Assembly: GCF_007990755.1 (NCBI RefSeq)
Contig: NZ_BJXA01000003.1
Location: 186,001-250,000, forward strand
Source: Nocardia ninae NBRC 108245
GTDB lineage: Bacteria > Actinomycetota > Actinomycetes > Mycobacteriales > Mycobacteriaceae
Length of the DNA stretch: 64,000 bases
Reading direction: 5' to 3'
Both the position numbers and the translations under genes were made by a program. Below are positions 35,305 to 44,469 of this stretch, one piece after another; the first letter of the stretch is position 1, and each line of letters opens with the position of its first letter. The notes under the pieces are model-generated. The model was not told the origin of the DNA. It searched no databases and saw only the letters and a list, made by a program, of their open reading frames with translations.

Positions 35305-36186
35305 GTGATCTACGTCGACCTTCCGCTGACCGAGGACATCCGCGCCGCCGTTGCCGCCGAATGGGGGTACAAGGGTGACGGGGAGCGATTGCACGGCGGT
35401 GAGGAGTCCGCGGCCTATCGCGTCGGCGATGTGGTGGTGCGGATCGGCGCCTTGGATCGCGACCCGGCCGAGGTCGAATGGTGCAACAGCATTGCGGTCG
35501 CCACTGCCCGCACGGTGCCCGAGGCGGTGGCGCCGTTGCCGCGCGCGGACGGATCGACGGTGCAGGTGGTGGCGGGCCGCCCGATCACCGTGTGGCCACT
35601 GATCGCGGGGCAGTGGGCCAGCAGTGAGGATCCGGTGCAGTTCACCGAGGCGGCCCGGCTCTTGGCCCGCGTGCACCGTGCGCTGGCGGACCATCGACCG
35701 CCGCCGCGACCCAAGCAGTCGTTTCTCGAGATCGGGCTCGACGGTGCACCGTCTCCGGAACTGCCGGATCCCGACCTGGACCGGTGGCTCGCCGAGTTCA
35801 GCAGCACCGCCCGCCCGCAACCCTTGCACGGCGACTACTACGAGGGCAATCTGCTGGCTCGGGACGGCCATGTCACCGCTGTGCTCGACTGGGATGAGGC
35901 ACTGGTCGCCCCGCCGGAGGTCGAACTGGCTTCCGCCGCATTGGAGTTCGCCGATGTTCTGGGTCGTGATCTCGCCGACGCGCGCGAGTTCGTCGACCAT
36001 TACCACGCCGAAGGCGGGACAGCCGGGCAGCTGGACGATTTGGCGCTCGCGCAACTGATGCGGCACCGATTGCGCAGGGAGGCAGTCTATTTCGGCATCG
36101 CGGTCGCGCGCGGCGTCGAGCACGACGAGGACGATCTCGAGTACCATCGAAAGCGTATGGATACGTTTCATCTCCTCCGACCGTGA
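35305..36186 (+). CDS. Aminoglycoside phosphotransferase-fold (APH) protein
   Basis: A 293-residue kinase-fold enzyme. The catalytic loop LHGDYYEGNLL (HGDxxxxN) and the metal-binding LDWDEA are intact. Members phosphorylate antibiotics, choline or other small alcohols; nothing here points to drug resistance specifically. The GTG at 35305 lacks a ribosome binding site, so a leaderless start is likely. Confidence 0.8.
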   Translation: MIYVDLPLTEDIRAAVAAEWGYKGDGERLHGGEESAAYRVGDVVVRIGALDRDPAEVEWCNSIAVATARTVPEAVAPLPRADGSTVQVVAGRPITVWPLIAGQWASSEDPVQFTEAARLLARVHRALADHRPPPRPKQSFLEIGLDGAPSPELPDPDLDRWLAEFSSTARPQPLHGDYYEGNLLARDGHVTAVLDWDEALVAPPEVELASAALEFADVLGRDLADAREFVDHYHAEGGTAGQLDDLALAQLMRHRLRREAVYFGIAVARGVEHDEDDLEYHRKRMDTFHLLRP

Positions 36187-36382
36187 ATCGAACGGACCGC
36201 GATACGGAATCACTGAAAACTCCAACATTCAACGGCTATTGCCGTATCCGGAGGACCGGCCGCCAATTATGTAGCGGCGGGGGCAATTTACATATTTTCC
36301 CCACTTCGGCTGGGGAGCTGCGGGCGGGTTTAAACGACTTACAGTGAGTTCCATCCGATCCCGGAGCACTGTGAGGCACCAA

Positions 36383-37042
36383 ATGTACAAAAAAGCAACA
36401 ATCCTCGGCGCAGCAATATTCGCGCTTGCTATTCCGCTGGCGGGTTCGCCGGCTTCTGGAGCGCCTGCGCCCGGTCGGGACATGCCGACGCCCCCCGACA
36501 AGATTGTCATCGACGTGGTGACCGTCAATGGCACCGGCTGCCCACAGGGAACCGCGGCGGTCGCGGTATCGCCCGACAACACCGCCTTCACTGTCACCTA
36601 CAGTGCGTACACCGCGCAGGTGGGTGTGGGGTCGAACCCGACCGACTTCCGTAAGAACTGCCAGATCAACCTGGATGTCCATGTCCCACAAGGCTTCACC
36701 TACGGGATCGCGCAGGCGGACTACCGCGGCTTCGCGCACTTGGAGAAGGGGGCGACGGCGCTGGAAAGGGCAAGATACTACTTCCAGGGCAACTCGCCGA
36801 CCTCATTCATCGACCACACGTTCAAGGGTGGCATGAACGACGACTGGCAGGTGACCGACACGACCGAGGTCGGCGCGATCGTCTACAAGCCGTGTGGCGA
36901 ATACCGCAATTTCAATATCAACACCCAATTGCGGGTGGACGCCGGGACCTCGGACCCGAAGAAGACCACCAGTTTCATCACCATGGATTCTGTCGACGGA
37001 GCAATCAACACCACGTATCACTTCGCGTGGAAGAAATGCTGA
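36383..37042 (+). CDS. Secreted DUF4360 protein
   Basis: A 219-residue exported protein: signal peptide (residues 1-26, ending ASGAPA) then a cysteine-bearing beta-sandwich with DUF4360 marks (VNGTGCPQGTAAVAVSPDNTAFTVTYSAY, then RKNCQINLDVHVPQGF and a C-terminal KC). Such proteins are found in actinobacteria and fungi; function unknown. A 16-bp hairpin terminator follows. Confidence 0.8.
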   Translation: MYKKATILGAAIFALAIPLAGSPASGAPAPGRDMPTPPDKIVIDVVTVNGTGCPQGTAAVAVSPDNTAFTVTYSAYTAQVGVGSNPTDFRKNCQINLDVHVPQGFTYGIAQADYRGFAHLEKGATALERARYYFQGNSPTSFIDHTFKGGMNDDWQVTDTTEVGAIVYKPCGEYRNFNINTQLRVDAGTSDPKKTTSFITMDSVDGAINTTYHFAWKKC

Positions 37043-37101
37043 TACCTCGACAATAGCGATGCCCGCTTAGCATCCATTCAGTCGCGCAAGACCTCTTCGA
37101 A

Positions 37102-37152
37102 ATGGACCAGACCTCTATCCGTGCCTCATTCGCGGGTAGGGGTCTGGTCCAT
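37102..37152. terminator. Long hairpin terminator
   Basis: 16-bp arms at 37102-37117 (ATGGACCAGACCTCTA) and 37137-37152 (TAGGGGTCTGGTCCAT), with one mismatch, 60 bases after the DUF4360 gene. Confidence 0.75.
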
Positions 37153-37206
37153 GCCCGAAATACGTCCCACCTTTTCCCGTGGCGGCGAACGCGCGAAGAT
37201 GGGGGG

Positions 37207-37749
37207 ATGGAGCTGATCGGTGGCATTGAGAAACGGGACATCCGCATCGTCGACTACGACCCTGCTTGGCCACAACGCTTCGCCGAGGAGCGGGCGCGCA
37301 TCGCCCGCGCACTCGGCACCACCGCCCGCCGCATCGACCACATCGGCTCGACCTCGGTGCCCGGACTCGCCGCCAAGCCGATCGTCGACATCGACGTCAG
37401 CGTGCCCGACGTCGAGGATGAGACGGCGTATCTTCCCCCGCTACTGGCCGCGGGGTACCGGCTTCGCGTCCGCGAGCCCGCCCACCGCATGGTCCGAACC
37501 GTGCAGCGTGACGTGCACGTCCATATCGTCACCGTCGGCAGTGACTGGGAACGCCGCCAACTCCTGTTCCGTGACTGGTTGCGGCACAGCGTTGATGACC
37601 GCGCCGCCTATGAGAAGCTCAAAAGGCAACTTGCGCAGCAGAACTGGCCCGACATGAACGCGTATGCCGATGCCAAGGGGCCATTGATCGCCGAGATCAT
37701 TCAGCGCGCGGAAGCGTGGGCAGCGTCGATCGCCTGGACGCCTCGGTAA
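37207..37749 (+). CDS. GrpB/UPF0157 nucleotidyltransferase-fold protein
   Basis: A 180-residue GrpB-family protein, with the family block RIDHIGSTSVPGLAAKPIVDIDVSV (GS and DxD of the nucleotidyltransferase fold) and HVHIV strand. ATG 37207 follows a GGGGGG stretch. In other bacteria it is found alone or fused to CoaE. Function unproven. Confidence 0.85.
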   Translation: MELIGGIEKRDIRIVDYDPAWPQRFAEERARIARALGTTARRIDHIGSTSVPGLAAKPIVDIDVSVPDVEDETAYLPPLLAAGYRLRVREPAHRMVRTVQRDVHVHIVTVGSDWERRQLLFRDWLRHSVDDRAAYEKLKRQLAQQNWPDMNAYADAKGPLIAEIIQRAEAWAASIAWTPR

Positions 37750-38039
37750 GCCGGCATCGACGGCGCGGGTGCCAGCTTGTCTGTAGACATCGGGGGCCGA
37801 CCGGTCGGCAGCGGGCTGATCTGGATGTCGACTCGCGGCGCGGTCGGGAGCGGTCCTGGTTCGAAGCGGCCATCGAGGAGGCGTCTACGCCGACCGCCGC
37901 GAGAGAGCTGTTCGACCAGGTCCACCCCATTGGGCCAGCACCTCAGCGAGCTACCGAGGAATGGCAGTCGCCAACGCGGCTGCGGCGGAGTGCTGAGCGG
38001 TTCGTTGGAACCGGCGCGAGCAAGTACGCACCAGCGTCG
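37750..38039. other. Gap without a supported gene
   Basis: About 290 bases between GrpB and GH20. One plus-strand frame has a protein-like stretch (RSWFEAAIEEASTPTAARELFDQVHP), which may be the worn remnant of a gene, but it lacks a start and a ribosome binding site. Confidence 0.35.
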
Positions 38040-39467
38040 CTAGCCGGCCCGGCTGGGGGTCGGTAGGTGGTTGGGCCGGTGGGCGGTTGACGGGACGTCA
38101 GGGCGGGTTTGCCAGGGGTGCGGGCCGTTCAAGGGCCGGTATTCGACGCCGAGGGCGGCAAGGCGGGGGAGGTGGTGGTCGCGTAGCCGGGGGAGGAACT
38201 CGGTGTAGCTGCGGCCCGGTGGGCTCCACGCGACTTCGGCGACCGCGCAGAGGCGCGGGAAAGCGGCGTAGTCGACTCGCCGCACCGTATCGAGGTGCTC
38301 GCTCCACAGCTGAGCTTGCATACCGATGATTTGCGGTCCGTCGAGCGGCGGCTCGTAGCCGTACACGTCCTCCAAGGTGCGCAGGTAGCCCACGGGGATC
38401 GGCTCATCGGGGTGATCGGACTGCCGGTGGTCGAGGTAGAAGTGGTCCTCCGGGCACAGCACCACCTCGTGGCCCGCTGCGACCGCGCGGGTGGCTGCGG
38501 CATCGTCACGCCAGGCGCCGATCACCATGGGCGGCAACGTACCTGCGTCGAGCACCTCGTCCCAGCCCAGCGCCCGGCGGCCGCGGGAAGCCAGATAGGT
38601 GGCGAGGTCGGCGACGAGGCGGGCGTGCGCCGGTGTCGCGCCGGGAACCTCGTCGCCGCCGATTCCTATGACGGGCGACGGGAACACGGACAGCGCATGA
38701 TCGAAGACCCGGCGGAAGAAGTCGAGTGTGTGCGCAGTGGGATCGAGCAGCGAGGTGCTGATACCCCAGGAAGTCCATACCTCCCAGGCATTTTCGGGTT
38801 CCGGCCCGAGCTCTGGGTAGGCGGCGATCGCCGCGCGAGCATGCCCCGGCACATCGATCTCCGGCACCACGGTGATCGACCGTCCGGCCGCGTACGCGAC
38901 GATCTCGCGAAGGTCGTCGCTGGTGTAGAAGCCACCGTGCGGTCGGCCGTCACGCTCTGGCCCGTCATGCCGACCGACCATCGATCCCGTTCGCCAGGAG
39001 CCGATTTCGGTCAGCTTCGGGAACTCGGGAACCTCGAGACGCCAGCCTTGATCGTCGGTCAGATGGAGGTGCAGCACATTGAGTTTGTGCGCGGCGAGTA
39101 GGTCGATGAACCGCAGGACTTCGGCTTTCGTGCGGAAGTTGCGGGCGACATCGAGCAGGCAACCGCGCCAACGGAACCGCGGATGATCCTCGATCACCCC
39201 GCACGGCACGGTGTGCCCCTCGGCTCCGATCACCGCGGCCCGGAATGCATCCGGCCCGGCGAGTTGACGCAGAGTCTGCTGCGCGTGGTTCCGGCCCGCA
39301 TCATCCGTCACGGTGAGCGTGATACCGCTGGTCGCGATCTCCAGCCGGTACCCCTCCGGCGGCAGGCCGGTGTCGGTGCGCACGTCGAGCTCCGACGGCC
39401 ATGCGCAGACGCCGGCTTGCGGGACCGCCGAAACCGGCCGGGGGAGCAGCGTGTCGAATCCTGGCAT
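38040..39467 (-). CDS. GH20 beta-N-acetylhexosaminidase
   Basis: A 475-residue glycosidase. The N-terminal GH20b-like domain precedes the barrel with FRWRGCLLDVARNFRTKAEVLRFIDLLAAHKLNVLHLHLTDDQGWR and the catalytic Asp-Glu in IGIGGDEVPG near residue 272. There is no signal peptide, so it works inside the cell on imported oligosaccharides. It is the last gene of a four-gene operon with the ABC importer, one base after the permease stop. Confidence 0.92.
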   Translation of the reverse strand: MPGFDTLLPRPVSAVPQAGVCAWPSELDVRTDTGLPPEGYRLEIATSGITLTVTDDAGRNHAQQTLRQLAGPDAFRAAVIGAEGHTVPCGVIEDHPRFRWRGCLLDVARNFRTKAEVLRFIDLLAAHKLNVLHLHLTDDQGWRLEVPEFPKLTEIGSWRTGSMVGRHDGPERDGRPHGGFYTSDDLREIVAYAAGRSITVVPEIDVPGHARAAIAAYPELGPEPENAWEVWTSWGISTSLLDPTAHTLDFFRRVFDHALSVFPSPVIGIGGDEVPGATPAHARLVADLATYLASRGRRALGWDEVLDAGTLPPMVIGAWRDDAAATRAVAAGHEVVLCPEDHFYLDHRQSDHPDEPIPVGYLRTLEDVYGYEPPLDGPQIIGMQAQLWSEHLDTVRRVDYAAFPRLCAVAEVAWSPPGRSYTEFLPRLRDHHLPRLAALGVEYRPLNGPHPWQTRPDVPSTAHRPNHLPTPSRAG

Positions 39468-39468
39468 G

Positions 39469-40338
39469 TCAGCCCTTCACCGCCCCGCCGAGCCCGGAGA
39501 CCAGCTTGCGCTGCACGAGCACGAACAGCACCAGCGCCGGAATCGTCATCAACGTCGAGGCCGCCATCACCGCGCCCCAATCGGTGTCCTCCGGTTTGAA
39601 GAACACCAGGATCGCCTGCGGCAGCGTCTGATTCTCGGTTTTGGAGATGATGAACGTCTTGGCGAACAAGAAGTCGTTCCATGCGTGGATGAACGACAAC
39701 ACACTCACCGACACCAGCCCGGGCGCCACCAGCGGCAGCAGGATCTGCCAGGCGAACCGAAGTCGGCTCGCCCCATCGAGTTTCGCCGCCTCCTCCAGCT
39801 CGACCGGCACCGCCGCGACGAATCCGCGCAGCAGCCAGATGGCCAGCGGCAGACTGAACACCAGATCCACCAGCATGATCGAACCTAGTTCGTTGAGCCC
39901 CAAGGCCGGAACCGTACCGCCGACCGAACGCATCAGGAAGAACAGCGGAATCGTCAGTGCTTCCACGGGAACCATCTGCGCCACCAGGATCATCACCAGC
40001 AGCACCGTCCGCCCGCGAAACCGGAAGCGGGTCAACGCGACCGCGGACAGGAACGACAACAGCAGCGAGAGAAACACCACGACAACGGCGATCAGCAAGC
40101 TGTTGAGGAAGAATCGTCCGAAACCGTTCATCGACAGCACCCGGGTGAAACTGTCCAGGCTGGGTGCCAAGGTCCACGGCCTCGGGTCGGCGGACTGAAT
40201 CTCGCCGGGCGGCTTGAGCGCCGACAGCGCCATCCAATACAGCGGGAAGGCGACGAACCCGGCAATCACCACCGCGACTACTTCGGCGACAAGACGGGCC
40301 GGCTTGCGCGGGGTACGCGGCATCAATTTCACTGCCAT
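39469..40338 (-). CDS. Sugar ABC transporter permease (MalG type)
   Basis: A 289-residue inner-membrane protein of six helices with the EAA loop EEAAKLDGASRLRFAWQILLPL. The ATG at 40338 follows AGGAG and overlaps the preceding permease stop by ten bases. Together with the neighbours it imports a sugar, most likely GlcNAc or chito-oligosaccharides given the GH20 enzyme. Confidence 0.9.
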   Translation of the reverse strand: MAVKLMPRTPRKPARLVAEVVAVVIAGFVAFPLYWMALSALKPPGEIQSADPRPWTLAPSLDSFTRVLSMNGFGRFFLNSLLIAVVVVFLSLLLSFLSAVALTRFRFRGRTVLLVMILVAQMVPVEALTIPLFFLMRSVGGTVPALGLNELGSIMLVDLVFSLPLAIWLLRGFVAAVPVELEEAAKLDGASRLRFAWQILLPLVAPGLVSVSVLSFIHAWNDFLFAKTFIISKTENQTLPQAILVFFKPEDTDWGAVMAASTLMTIPALVLFVLVQRKLVSGLGGAVKG

Positions 40339-41288
40339 GGGGTGCTCCTGCGCTGGGACCGGACGTAGAGCCCGGTGATCGACAACAGCAACAGCGTCAT
40401 CAGGACTCCGATCGCTGAGCCGAGCCCGTATTCCTGCCCGGCGAAAGCCTTTTGGTAGGCGTAGACATTGAGCACCAGGTTGCGCCCGGCGACACCGCCG
40501 CCATTGGTCATGACGTAGATCTGGGTGAACACCTTGAAGTCCCAGATGATCGACTGGATCGTCGCGATCAGCAGCAGTGGCTTCAGGATCGGCAGGATCA
40601 CCGAGCGAGCCGCCCGCCACGTCGACGCGCCGTCCAGCGCCGCGGCCTCCAGCACCTCCTCCGGGATCGCCTTGATGCCCGCGTACATGGTCACCATGAC
40701 GAACGGGAACGAACACCAGATCACCTCGGCGGCAACCAGTCCGAACGCGCTGAGCGTGCCGAAGGTCCACGAGTGCCCGTCCATCGAACGGAACCCGAGA
40801 CCGGACAGCGCTTCGTTGACGATGCCGAAGTCGGCATCGAACAGGAAGAGCCAGACGTAGGAACCGGCCATGGCCGGGGTCGCCCACGCGCCGAGCGCCG
40901 CGAGGAACAGGATCATCCGCGGCACCGCCCGGATGCGCGTCGCCAGGACGGCCAACGCCGTGCCGACCACCAGTCCGCCGACCACACACACCCCACCGAA
41001 CACGAAGGTGTTGGCCAGCACGAGCCAGAACTGACTGTCCGAGAGCAGTTCTCGGTAATTACCCAGCCCGATGAACTCCAGCGGCGCGGCACCGGTGGCC
41101 TGCGCCTGCCCGTAGTCGTAGAACGAGATCAGGATGATCTGATAGATCGGGTAGATCAGCACGGCGGCGAGTAGCACCCCCGCAGGCGCAAGGTAGAGCC
41201 ATGCGGTGAGCGTGTCCCGGCTGACGCGACGCCGTTTCACCGGCGGCCGCGGCGCGGGAGTGATGATCGGTATTTCCTGGATTGCCAT
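40329..41288 (-). CDS. Sugar ABC transporter permease (MalF type)
   Basis: A 319-residue permease of six helices with the EAA loop LEAAALDGASTWRAARSVILPI. It begins six bases after the binding-protein gene and overlaps the MalG-type gene. The ATPase is not encoded here; a shared MsiK-type ATPase elsewhere would be expected, as for actinobacterial sugar importers. Confidence 0.9.
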   Translation of the reverse strand: MAIQEIPIITPAPRPPVKRRRVSRDTLTAWLYLAPAGVLLAAVLIYPIYQIILISFYDYGQAQATGAAPLEFIGLGNYRELLSDSQFWLVLANTFVFGGVCVVGGLVVGTALAVLATRIRAVPRMILFLAALGAWATPAMAGSYVWLFLFDADFGIVNEALSGLGFRSMDGHSWTFGTLSAFGLVAAEVIWCSFPFVMVTMYAGIKAIPEEVLEAAALDGASTWRAARSVILPILKPLLLIATIQSIIWDFKVFTQIYVMTNGGGVAGRNLVLNVYAYQKAFAGQEYGLGSAIGVLMTLLLLSITGLYVRSQRRSTPWQ

Positions 41289-41294
41289 GTGCGC

Positions 41295-42620
41295 CTACCT
41301 GAATGCCTTGTTCATCGCGGCGGCCGCCGCGTTCAACGCCGCCGAGGGTTCCTTGGCCCCGGTGGCGATCTGCTGTACCGCGGTCGGCAGCAGGTTCTGG
41401 CTGTCGATCGTCGACCACGCCGGTGTGCTCGGCACGAACTTCGTTCCCGCGCGGAGCGTTTCGACGAACGGTGCGAGAAAGGGATCGTTCGCCGCCAGCT
41501 GCCGCTGCACGCTGGTCAGCGTCGGCAGGTTCCCCATCGCCCGGTACATCTTTTCCTGATACTTTGCGCTGCCGAGCAATTGGACGAAGTCGACCGCCAG
41601 ACCGCGCCGCATGCTCGCGCGGAAGACGCCGAGCAGGTTCCCGCCCGCGAAGGCCGGTGCGACCGAGCCAGGTTCGGTGCCTGGTAGCGGGATCACCGAG
41701 TATTTGTCCTTGGACGCACCCTGATCCATGGCCTTGCGACTGAAGTCGCCGCCGATCGTCATCGCGGCCTTGCCGCCCGCGAAGGCCTGCACGCTCTGGG
41801 TTCCGGTGAAGTCCGCGCACTGCGCGGGCGGGCAGATGTCGTCTTTGATCAGCTCCGCGTAGCGGGTGACCCCCTCCTTCGCCCGGTCGGCGTTGAGCGT
41901 GGCGTTCCACATCGTGCCGTCGTTCTCGGCGATCTCGCCGCCGTGTGCCCAGAGGAACGGCAGCATGGCGTAGGTGTACTTGCCGCCGACCGAAATGCCG
42001 TACAGGTCAGGGCGTTTCGCACGAACGCGGCGTGCGGTGTCGGTGAGTTCGGCCAGCGTCGTCGGCGGTCGCAGGCCGAGTTCGGTGAAGATGTCGGTGC
42101 GGTAGTACAGCGCGCGAATGCCGGTGTACCAGGGCAGCCCGTAGACCTTCCCACCGGATTTCGCGGTCTCCAGGACGGACGGGTCGATGTCCTTGCCCTC
42201 CGGCCACGCCGCGAGATCGGCGCCGAGATCGGCGAAAGCGCCGGTGACGGCGTAACCGGCGAGGTCGGTATTGCCGAACTCGGCGAGATCAGGCGCGCTG
42301 GCCGGGTCGTTGAAGGCGCCCGCGAACTTCTCGGCACGTGCGGCCACCGGCACCCACTGCACGTCGACTTCGACATCCGGCCGGGTCGCCTTGAACTCCG
42401 CGATCGCCTCGTTGACCACCGTTTCCTTCGGCGCGCGGTTCGCCTCGTCGAACAGCCAGACCCGGACGGTACCGGTCTTCTCGTCACCACCCGAGCCCGC
42501 CGGGCCGGACTGCACCGGCGCGCACCCGGCGAGCAGGAACAGTGCGGCCCCGAGCGTCAGTGCGCGTCGCACGGCCCCGCCCGACCGGAATTCACGGTGC
42601 AGCATCAATCTTCGGTCCAT
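41295..42620 (-). CDS. Sugar-binding lipoprotein of the ABC importer
   Basis: A 441-residue extracellular solute-binding protein of family 1. The signal ends in the lipobox LLAGC (Cys near 33). The pattern GTVRVWLFDEANRA, then IAEFKATRPDVEVDVQWV and VYGLPWYTGIRALYYRTDIF is typical. The ATG at 42620 is used here; an ATG five codons on has an equal claim. A palindrome just upstream is the likely operator. Confidence 0.9.
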   Translation of the reverse strand: MDRRLMLHREFRSGGAVRRALTLGAALFLLAGCAPVQSGPAGSGGDEKTGTVRVWLFDEANRAPKETVVNEAIAEFKATRPDVEVDVQWVPVAARAEKFAGAFNDPASAPDLAEFGNTDLAGYAVTGAFADLGADLAAWPEGKDIDPSVLETAKSGGKVYGLPWYTGIRALYYRTDIFTELGLRPPTTLAELTDTARRVRAKRPDLYGISVGGKYTYAMLPFLWAHGGEIAENDGTMWNATLNADRAKEGVTRYAELIKDDICPPAQCADFTGTQSVQAFAGGKAAMTIGGDFSRKAMDQGASKDKYSVIPLPGTEPGSVAPAFAGGNLLGVFRASMRRGLAVDFVQLLGSAKYQEKMYRAMGNLPTLTSVQRQLAANDPFLAPFVETLRAGTKFVPSTPAWSTIDSQNLLPTAVQQIATGAKEPSAALNAAAAAMNKAFR

Positions 42621-42625
42621 TCATT

Positions 42626-42644
42626 CGTTGCATATATTGCAACG
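42626..42644. promoter_or_regulatory. LacI/ROK-type operator of the sugar operon
   Basis: CGTTGCA and TGCAACG arms surround TATAT immediately before the binding-protein gene; a further TTGCGTTGC half-site follows at about 42,649. The symmetrical TTGCA...TGCAA form suits LacI-family regulators. No such regulator is encoded beside it. Confidence 0.7.
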
Positions 42645-42820
42645 TGTATTGCGTTGCGTGCCACAATGTTTAGCACCAAGCTGGGTCACATTCAATAGGC
42701 GAATGTGACGCGCATCGCAGCGGTAACTCGGCGCGGAAGTTTGCCTCGGGTAAACCGGCCGGGGTCTATCGTCGGTAGTGGCCGAGTTGCCGCGCGGGAG
42801 GAGGGCCGACACTGCTGTCC

Positions 42821-43705
42821 GTGATCGGGGCGCCGTTCAACTCCGCGGGCACGACCGGTGGAGTGGCGAACGCGCCTGCCGAGTTGCGAGAAGCCGGACT
42901 CCTCGGCGCATTACGAACTCGCCGGTCCGACGTACGCGATCTGGGCGACATCGATGTCGGTACGCCCCGGCCGACGCGTGACCCGGCGAGCGCCCTGCTG
43001 TCCCAGGAATCTCTCACCGCCACAACAATTTCCATCCGCACCGCAGTGATCGAAAGCGTTGCGGCGGGGGAGTTCCCGCTGGTGCTCGGCGGTGACTGCC
43101 CCGTCCTGCTCGGCGCTCTGCGCGGTGCTCAGGACGCACTCGGTGACGTCGCGCTGGTCTTCGTCGACGGACACGAGGACGCGTGGCCGCCGGATCGCAG
43201 CACCACCGGCGAAGCTGCCGACTGCGAACTAGGCCTGATGCTGGCGCCCGCCGACCTACCGCCCGAGCTGACAGCCCAGCTGCCCACCCTCGACCCCACT
43301 CGCGTCGTCGCCCTCGGCCCCCGCGACGCGGCAGAATTGCAGGACGCCGACGTGCCGTCGCTCGTCTCCACCATCGCGTTGCTCACCGACCGCGAGTTGC
43401 GCGGAAAAGCCGCCGTTCCCACGGAAATCGCCGTCGGTCGTTTCCGTCGCCGCGGCTTCCCGTGGTGGTTGCACGTCGACTTGGACGTGCTGTCCACCGC
43501 GGCGATGCCGGCCGTGGACTACCCGCAACCCGGCGGCCTGGACTGGCCGGACCTTATCGCCATCACCAGCGCTGCCATCCAACCCGGTTGTGTCGGAATG
43601 ACATTGACGATCTACAACCCCGACCTCGACAGGGGCGGCCTGCAAGCCCAACGCATTGTCAGCTACCTTGCGGATGCGCTGGCTGCAACCCCGGAAGTGG
43701 CCTGA
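42821..43705 (+). CDS. Arginase/agmatinase-fold (ureohydrolase) protein with altered metal site
   Basis: A 294-residue ureohydrolase-fold protein. The three metal-ligand blocks are recognisable: GGDCPVLLG, FVDGHEDAW and HVDLDVLS. In active arginases the first is GGDHS; here the His is Cys, and the last block lacks the usual SxDxDxxDP ending. Activity as arginase is therefore doubtful, although related formiminoglutamase-like proteins vary at these positions. The GTG at 42821 is the best start. Confidence 0.75.
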   Translation: MIGAPFNSAGTTGGVANAPAELREAGLLGALRTRRSDVRDLGDIDVGTPRPTRDPASALLSQESLTATTISIRTAVIESVAAGEFPLVLGGDCPVLLGALRGAQDALGDVALVFVDGHEDAWPPDRSTTGEAADCELGLMLAPADLPPELTAQLPTLDPTRVVALGPRDAAELQDADVPSLVSTIALLTDRELRGKAAVPTEIAVGRFRRRGFPWWLHVDLDVLSTAAMPAVDYPQPGGLDWPDLIAITSAAIQPGCVGMTLTIYNPDLDRGGLQAQRIVSYLADALAATPEVA

Positions 43706-43763
43706 GGCAAGCACATTCGCGTTTCCGGGTAACGGATCGAGCTCCGGTGCCGATCATCCGCAT

Positions 43764-43961
43764 GTGCTCGTTTACTGGCGACCGATCCTCGGTGGATCGG
43801 CGGCCCTGCTGCTCGTCATCCTCGCTGTGTGGCTGATGCCCACGACCGAGCACCCGGTACCGGCGACCGATCAGCATGTGCGGACCTTGCCCCACATCCC
43901 GTCACCCACCGGTGAAAACCCTGCTACCGCAACAGTTCAGCCCGATTCCCGGCGCCAATAG
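43764..43961 (+). CDS. Small single-pass membrane protein
   Basis: A 65-residue frame from the GTG 43764 with one strong membrane segment (ILGGSAALLLVILAVWLM) and a Pro/Thr-rich outer tail. It ends three bases before the convergent HxlR gene. No ribosome binding site stands out, so it is tentative. Confidence 0.4.
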   Translation: MLVYWRPILGGSAALLLVILAVWLMPTTEHPVPATDQHVRTLPHIPSPTGENPATATVQPDSRRQ

Positions 43962-43964
43962 ACG

Positions 43965-44324
43965 TCACGCGTTCACCGGATGGACCCGATCGGCGCCGAT
44001 CCGGTCGATGCGGTCCCGACCCCAGGCGCCGAGCGGCTCCAGCGCGCGGTTGAGCGCGGAACCCAACGCGGTGAGCTGGTATTCCACCCGCGGCGGCACC
44101 TCGCGATACACCTCCCGCGACACGATCCCGTCTTCCTCGAGCTCGCGCAGCTGCTGGATCAGCATCTTCTCCGAGACGCCCGGCAGGCCGCGGCGCAGCT
44201 CGCCGAAGCGACGGATCCCATGCGTCTCCAGCTCCCACAGGATCAGCGCCTTCCACTTGCCACCGACCACATCCATCGCCGCGTCGATGCCGCAGAAGTA
44301 TGGTCCGGATCTCTTTTCGCCCAT
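43965..44324 (-). CDS. HxlR-family transcriptional regulator
   Basis: A 119-residue winged-helix regulator with the HxlR block CGIDAAMDVVGGKWKALILWEL, which contains the conserved Cys at position 11 that senses electrophiles in this family, then FGELRRGLPGVSEKMLIQQLRELEEDGIV. It is divergent from the imine-reductase-like gene with an inverted repeat between, so it probably controls that gene. Confidence 0.9.
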   Translation of the reverse strand: MGEKRSGPYFCGIDAAMDVVGGKWKALILWELETHGIRRFGELRRGLPGVSEKMLIQQLRELEEDGIVSREVYREVPPRVEYQLTALGSALNRALEPLGAWGRDRIDRIGADRVHPVNA

Positions 44325-44360
44325 CGCCCGACCTCGCTACCTGTTCACACACCCATGGGT

Positions 44361-44387
44361 AAGTACCGGACTAAATAGTAGGTACTT
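44361..44387. promoter_or_regulatory. HxlR operator candidate
   Basis: AAGTACC and GGTACTT are perfect inverted arms 13 bases apart, with an AT-rich -10-like TAAATAGTA between them, in the divergent promoter region. Confidence 0.7.
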
Positions 44388-44469
44388 GTCGCCATAGCGG
44401 GCAAAGAGCAGCCTTGGTTCCAGCGCGCTGACCCCCTGTTCACAAACTTGCCAAGGAGTTGACCCCGCA

